64,000 bases of DNA from Synaphobranchus kaupii (Eukaryota; Chordata; Actinopteri; Anguilliformes; Synaphobranchidae), in contig CM056395.1 in the NCBI GenBank assembly GCA_029718625.1, positions 24,601,273 to 24,665,272 on the forward strand. The letters run 5' to 3'. A program made the translations under genes and the position numbers. Under the pieces are notes generated by a model, which had not been told where the DNA came from, made no database searches, and saw only the letters and a program-made list of their open reading frames with translations. Positions 58,453 to 64,000 of the stretch are shown here, in pieces (the stretch's first letter is position 1; each line of letters begins with the position of its first letter).

Positions 58453-59702
58453 ATATACACCATGCTATACATAATCATCCACATCAACTCGATGTTAAAT
58501 TATTAATAATATCTCAGAGGATATAAAAGGTACAAAAAATTATGTTCTTCTTGACACTGACAAGAAAACCGCCTTTACTGCTGTCCTTTTGCAAGAGAAG
58601 TTCAGTAATTGTCTGAAAGATCTGTATTAAAATAGTCCCAGCTTTGTGGCAACTACCAATTGTAATGTACAAAGTATAAATTTTAGGTCAAAGGCCTAAG
58701 ATTTTACTGTTACAAGTAGGACCAATAGCTACAAGTGCAAAGAATTAAACATTTTGGATACTGAATTATGAATACTAAAGCTTCTGGCACAGATTTGAAG
58801 TCTTGATGACTTACGAATCATGCCAATGGGTATAATATTTGATTTTAGGAGTCTCATTTTTTATTTCCATATAAAAGAATGCTGCCAGCCTCTTCCAAAC
58901 GGAAAAGTCATCATGAAACTAAATATCGGAATGCTGCTTTTGATCCGCTAATGATAAAAGGGAATGCAAGTTTCCGGAATGACTTCAGCGGACTGGGAAC
59001 ACCAGCCTTCTGGACCAGCTCGAAACGATCACTAATTCGGGATTAAAAAGAGATGGGACTGGATGTAACGCTAGCTGCTTTAACCTTCAAAGGAATTCTC
59101 ATGGAGCCGCGAACCCGGTGCAGATACGCGGGATCGCAGATACGCGGGATCGCATTACACACCGCGGACAGAGGGAATTCTGTCCCGCGCCCATACGGAA
59201 CGGAAAGTCGCGATAGAGGTGAAATGAACGGAGGTCTGCTCATCTGCGCGCTGTGGCTAAACGAAGCGGTGCTTTATTCATGCGCAACGTGATGAAACAC
59301 AGATCCTGTCGCATCTCCCTCAAGATCTTCCTTTGATGTAATTACACGTATTCAGAAACCCAAGAAGCTGGACCTTTTGACTCAACGTGCGGAAGATGAC
59401 TCTTTTTTTTCTTCAGAGAGCATTAGCGTATCCACCTGGTGCCAGTGTCTAATTTTATCTCAACAGAATTATTTCATATTATTAAATTCACCAAGCAATT
59501 TTCTAAACAGATCATTTTACAGATCATAAGTACTATCTCTGCTAAACAAATGTCAGAAGAATGTTAGTGAGTTTATTTACTTTACTGACATTTGAAATAG
59601 GAAAAATATTATTATTATTGTTATTATATAATTATTATTATACTACTATTGGCTAGTGGCTTCGCTATCCTGCAATCTTGCTTCTTCACCTCCTACATTG
59701 CA

Positions 59703-60154
59703 GAAGCTAGCTATCTACAATCCCTCTTATCCCACCCCACAGGCTCTATAGCCACACTCACCCTTCCCCACACAGAAAAGAGCTTCACGCCCGAAACTAG
59801 CTATCTACAATCACTCTTATCCCACCCCACAGGCTCTATAGCCACACTCACCCCTCCCCACACAGAAAAGAGCTTCACGCCCGAAACTAGCTATCTACAA
59901 TCACTCTTATCCCACCCCACAGGCTCTATAGCCACACTCACCCTTCCCCACACAGGAAAGAGCTTCACGCCCGAAACTAGCTATCTACAATCACACTTAT
60001 CCCACCCCACAGGCTCTATAGCTACACTCACCCTTTCCCACACAGAAAAGAGCTTCACGCCCGAAACTAGCTATCTACAATCACTCTTATCCCACCCCAC
60101 AGGCTCTATAGCCACACTCACCCCTCCCCACACAGAAAAGAGCTTCACGCCCGA
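59703..60154. repeat. 90-bp minisatellite, five copies
   Basis: CTAGCTATCTACAATC starts at 59707, 59797, 59887, 59977 and 60067, an exact 90-bp period. Copies differ by a few bases each. Because 90 is a multiple of three, one frame stays open throughout and would encode a 30-residue repeat (SYLQSLLSHPTGSIATLT followed by PPHTEKSFTPE). Confidence 0.96.
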
Positions 60155-60375
60155 AAACGTCCCAAACACATCTTAGAAGAAATACAGGCAGGGGAGCATG
60201 GATTCTGCAAAAGTGCGCAAAGACAGAGATTGCCAGTGCGTCATAGATATGACTGAGCATGGTTATTTTATACAATATTTTCAAGGTAGAAAACCTGCAT
60301 TGTATGCCTTTAAATCTTATTAATTTATACATATGCGTATTTACAAAATAATTTCATGTCATTATGTATATATAG

Positions 60376-60452
60376 TGGATGGGCTGGGAATCAAACCTGC
60401 AACCTCTAGCAAAAAAAAAAAGAAGCTCCCTTTAACCACTCCAGCACTTTTA
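60376..60452 (-). mobile_element. SINE head fragment
   Basis: Minus strand: TGCTGGAGTGGTTAAAGGGA (A-box-like) and GAGGTTGCAGGTTTGATTCC (B-box-like), separated by an A/T run. Confidence 0.65.
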
Positions 60453-62932
60453 TTATGATGTCATGCCACAGCATGCCTACTTTTCATTTTTGGAGCATGG
60501 ATGGGAAATTATCCAGGGGGCCTTCATAATCCAGGAACAAGGAATCTGAAATTAGCCGTGGGAGAAGAAAGAGGAGCTACGTATATCCACTTCAGGACAG
60601 GAAACGCTCCTCAAAACTGCAGTGGGATCACTCAAAGAGCACCCGAGCCGCTGCTGATGCCGTTATATCTCAGAGGACCTTGAATCTTCATTTAAATCTC
60701 CCTTCACACAAGGACACATAACAAGGAGCTTTTCAACAGGAACACCAGCTTTTATAAATTTCTAGAAACATGCCTTGTTACTTTATAAAATTCTATGTAA
60801 ACATCATCTTACGACCTAGGCGTGCGGCTTGTGAATATACACGTTCCATATCTTCACTGTACATGCACGGACAACGTGTGTTTTAGAAAAATAGCTACGG
60901 TATATGCACTGCATAAAATCAAATGAACAATTAGTCATTCAGCTGACATGAGTGTCCAAGCGTTTTTAAACCCCCTTATATCCAGACATGCACTTACTCC
61001 ACAAAATGGAATCATTACTTGATGACTATTCTATTCATATGCACTTTGTAGCATCTGAAGACAGCGAGCTTGTGGCTTTAACCCTTTCAGGTGTAAGTGT
61101 GCGATTAGAATGTTCTCAGCTGAACATTCTAATGCTGATGTAACAATCACTAGTGGTAATTGAAAGCAATTCTAGTTCTAGAACACTTAGAATTTTGAAA
61201 AAGCATTCCAAGAAAAAAGGGGAAATTTGCATTAGAAATGAGTTCCGTCCTCAGCTCACTTACTACTATTAATGTATTTCACGAGGGTCAGCTGAACTAC
61301 AACAATCTAAAGGTCCTTAGCTCCTTAAAATTAATGACACGACATGAGTAATAAGCATAATCAGTTGAATTGTGATTATGAAGACCTAAATAGCAATTGC
61401 AACTGAATTCAGCTAATTAAAAGCCTGTATAATTATAGTCTGTGTATAATGTCAGCCCCAACTAGTTCTATGCTACAAGTGTGTGAATGCAAGCCAGGGC
61501 TCATTCAGCACTTATACTTAATTCGCAATTAAATACAAAGTGTCACATTGTTTTAATGCAAACAATCTCCGTTCATTAATTTTGTTGAACACGGAACTCC
61601 GCAAACTGTAATAACTGTAAGCCAACTGAACTGTGAGCCAGACTTGAGGAGGAAAAAGTTAAACGAACCCGGGTCGGAGCGCGTGTCAGCACCGCGCTGA
61701 AGACATGGAAGTTTACGTTTACGTCTCATGTTACGTCAGCGAAATGTATACCCAGCTCCTGTACGCCGCTCGTGAGCACGAGCGGAATGTCATCTTTTCA
61801 AAAACAGTGTTTGGCACCTACGGAGCCCGGCTGTACATCAAGTTCTCTCCAGGGCTCAGACCGGCTCACATTTCTGATCCAGAGACGAGTGGTTCGGATG
61901 CGATTAATATGTGATTTTGGAGATTCCTCTTTCTGCTCCAAGATCATTGGCTGGGGATTAGCCGTAGGAGCATATTGGAGATAATACATCCATCGATGCG
62001 CACACCGTGAGCGCTCTATCCCCCATTATTTTGAGTGGCAAAGGGAGCATTGGCCCCAGATTAATCGTAAGATCTAATACCGTAACCACATTTATTAACT
62101 TTTTTACAATGAAAACGGTCTGAAAATGGTTGTCCTTGAAATGATACCTTTAATAAGGTCAAGCACTCAATAACTTGGGATCATTACGGATAAGATATTT
62201 GACTCGTAAACCTTTTGTGAACATACAATACTCAAAGACGGAAGCGTGGCGCCGGATTTATAATGTATATTATTCTCTTCAGTAAACATCCATCCAGTTC
62301 AAATGAATAATTTTAAAACAAATCTTACAAAGTTATGTAAAGCAATAGCCAAGCAGGGAGATTAATACGCATTTCAAGTATGGCTCACTCCGTGCAAGCG
62401 AAAGAGCCCTTTTAACATAAGTAACATATTTAATGCAAATGCACATTTCTATAGTTATAAATACATAAATATAAATGCAGTCTATAAATATCATGGGAGT
62501 ACACAGCCCGGAAAGATGTGGCACCATGATGAAACCGATCATAGTCATAATTAACCGCGAGCGAGAGGCGCGGCGACATATGGCGCAGAAAGGGGAGCGC
62601 CGCAAAAAAATGCCAAACACATTTTCTTCCTCTAAAATGTTTTATGCGCTGGGGCGTAATCTGTAAAATAGCGGCCTCAATTTGCCACCCCCTGATGTTT
62701 CCACGTAACACACCAAGACGATGGAGCCTGAGGGTTGATATTTACAGTGCTTTTATATGAATAACAATGAGGCCTGTATACAGCAAAATGCTAAGGCTTT
62801 CTCCATAATTTGCATTATCAATGGTAACATTATAAGGTAGTTCAGTTTAGTCACCATGTTTTCCAAGCAACAAAAAAAAAAGCTATCGGGTTTGCTGTAG
62901 CCTCTCAAGTTTATCGGTCACTCTAAGCAGAG

Positions 62933-63060
62933 GGGCGCACAACTCCGGTCCTGGAGGGAGAGTCTGCGTTCAGGTTTCTGTACCAACCAATTACTTTAGT
63001 TTTAGTTTTCGGTCAGCTCTATAAACTGCTCTGGTTCACTCATGTACTTGAGCACGGTAG
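62933..63060. mobile_element. fragment of a hAT-like MITE
   Basis: GGGGCGCACAACTCCGGTCC, TGGAGGGAGAGTCTGCG and the following GTACCAACCAATTA resemble the left arm of the CAGGGGT-type elements. No right arm found. Confidence 0.4.
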
Positions 63061-63769
63061 AATCTTTAGGATACGCTTGCAGTACGTTAGGATACACTGC
63101 TGCTTATACAAATGTCAGATCAAGATGTGATTGAGCTATTTAAATAATGAAGAGCAGTAGTTGGCAAAAAATCTGAAATGGATTTTTTTTTTGCCGGGAT
63201 AAGGATACTGATTTTATCGTAATTCGTGTCATCTGTGGATTTCTTTTGAACACATAGAATGTACGGAGTCCTCGTTTTGATTGTGTCATGTTACAAAATA
63301 AAGAACCATTGTCGCTAAGATTAGGATCATAAAATAGTTTATAGATACAGAATTGTGAGTTTTATCACTTTCTAACGGTATATGGTGTGACCAGATTATT
63401 AAAAAATAATTATAAAAATATGTCACCGTAAAAAAACGCAATGAATGCAAATAAACTAAACCACTTCCGGGCACAAATACAAATATGGCCGGTGCTAGTT
63501 AAGGGGTTAATAATCGCTAATAACGTGTAATGCTTTTTAATGTACGCACATATGATAAGGGTACAATATATTATAATCACATGAGTTATTATTTTTACTT
63601 TTATATTTTATTACATAAATAACTGGCAGGATTAATTTGTGCAGTACTCTGAAAAAGAGGAGTAATGGCATACCACAGTAAGGGTGCAAGTTCTTGGCTT
63701 GCAATTCTTCTTGGAACAGAAAGGAAACCAAAAGTCTCAATGACAAACACAAATATACCAATACACAAA

Positions 63770-64000
63770 AGCATACACACACACAGGGCCACACAAGTAT
63801 ACTAATACACAAACGCACACGCACAGGGCCACACAAGTATACTAATACACAAATGCACACACGCACAGGGCCACACAAGTATACAGTACTAGTACACAAA
63901 CACGCACAGGGCCACATAAGTATACTAATACACAAACACACACACGCACAGGGCCACACAAGTATACTAATACACAAACGCACAGGGCCACACAAGTATA
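63770..64000. repeat. minisatellite, ~40-bp unit, running off the window
   Basis: The unit CACAGGGCCACACAAGTATA followed by CTAATACACAAACGCACA recurs at least five times with length variation. It continues past the right edge. Confidence 0.9.

Larger units (their letters stand above)
56283..64000. other. adgrl3 intron upstream of the first visible exon
   Basis: No further adgrl3 exon was recognised; I looked for the preceding GAIN/HRM block (QLRNLTPGGKDSAARSL-type) without success. Contains a long pyrimidine tract in the gene's sense, a hAT-like element, a 90-bp minisatellite, a SINE head and a GT-rich minisatellite at the edge. Parts 57.0-58.0, 58.5-59.6 and 60.5-63.0 kb look unique; 61.25-61.5 kb has the balanced TAAT-rich look of conserved non-coding DNA. 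Confidence 0.65.

Noticed and set aside
61705..61984. Two plus-strand ORFs of about 70 codons beginning MEVYVYVSCY and MSTSGMSSFQ
   Set aside because: Overlap each other and a minus-strand ORF; no motif, no signal for expression.

Overview
This window is vertebrate, most likely teleost, nuclear DNA. It lies inside one large gene on the minus strand. Twelve exons, read from high to low coordinates, encode a continuous latrophilin-type adhesion GPCR: the membrane-proximal part of the GAIN domain, the GPS autoproteolysis site with its tethered agonist, all seven transmembrane helices, and the start of the cytoplasmic tail. Residues such as GLMYINES (TM6/ECL3), THCCSGKS and RTPGRYSTGSQ (tail), and [16 protein letters not shown] favour ADGRL3 (latrophilin-3) over ADGRL1 or ADGRL2. 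All exons use AG/GT boundaries and every intron phase joins correctly. The lectin, olfactomedin and hormone-receptor parts would lie beyond 64000, and the rest of the tail below position 1. No second host gene was found.

Layout on the minus strand: GAIN exons at 56099-56282, 48116-48238 and 46460-46665; GPS exon 42920-43096; TM1-2 exon 32657-32866; TM3-4 exon 30738-30958; TM5 split over 27406-27472 and 24816-24907; TM6-7 exon 12179-12347; tail exons 10285-10410, 7600-7696 and 4070-4199. These total 1802 coding bases, about 600 codons. The last tail exon is 130 bp where the flanking phases require a multiple of three, and its sequence shows a one-base excess that breaks the frame.

The remaining ~97% is intron, rich in repeats typical of fish. 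There are tRNA-derived SINEs with a conserved LINE-like tail ending in GTAAT repeats, and Tc1/mariner fragments, including two transposase C-termini. At least four non-autonomous hAT-like elements have exact 8-bp target duplications. A Rex1/CR1-like LINE fragment lies between two GT microsatellites. There are also minisatellites, one 90 bp and in frame, one 31 bp and split by a LINE tail, and many long C/G and CA/GT/GA runs. The SINE type resembles those I associate with early-branching teleosts such as eels and tarpon, but I cannot fix the species.

I found no clear new molecular system. The items most worth a second look are the frameshifted tail exon, transposons inserted within about 30 and 50 bp of two consecutive 7TM splice donors, the ~600-nt polypyrimidine tract abutting the GAIN-exon acceptor, and a CpG-rich intronic island near 50 kb.
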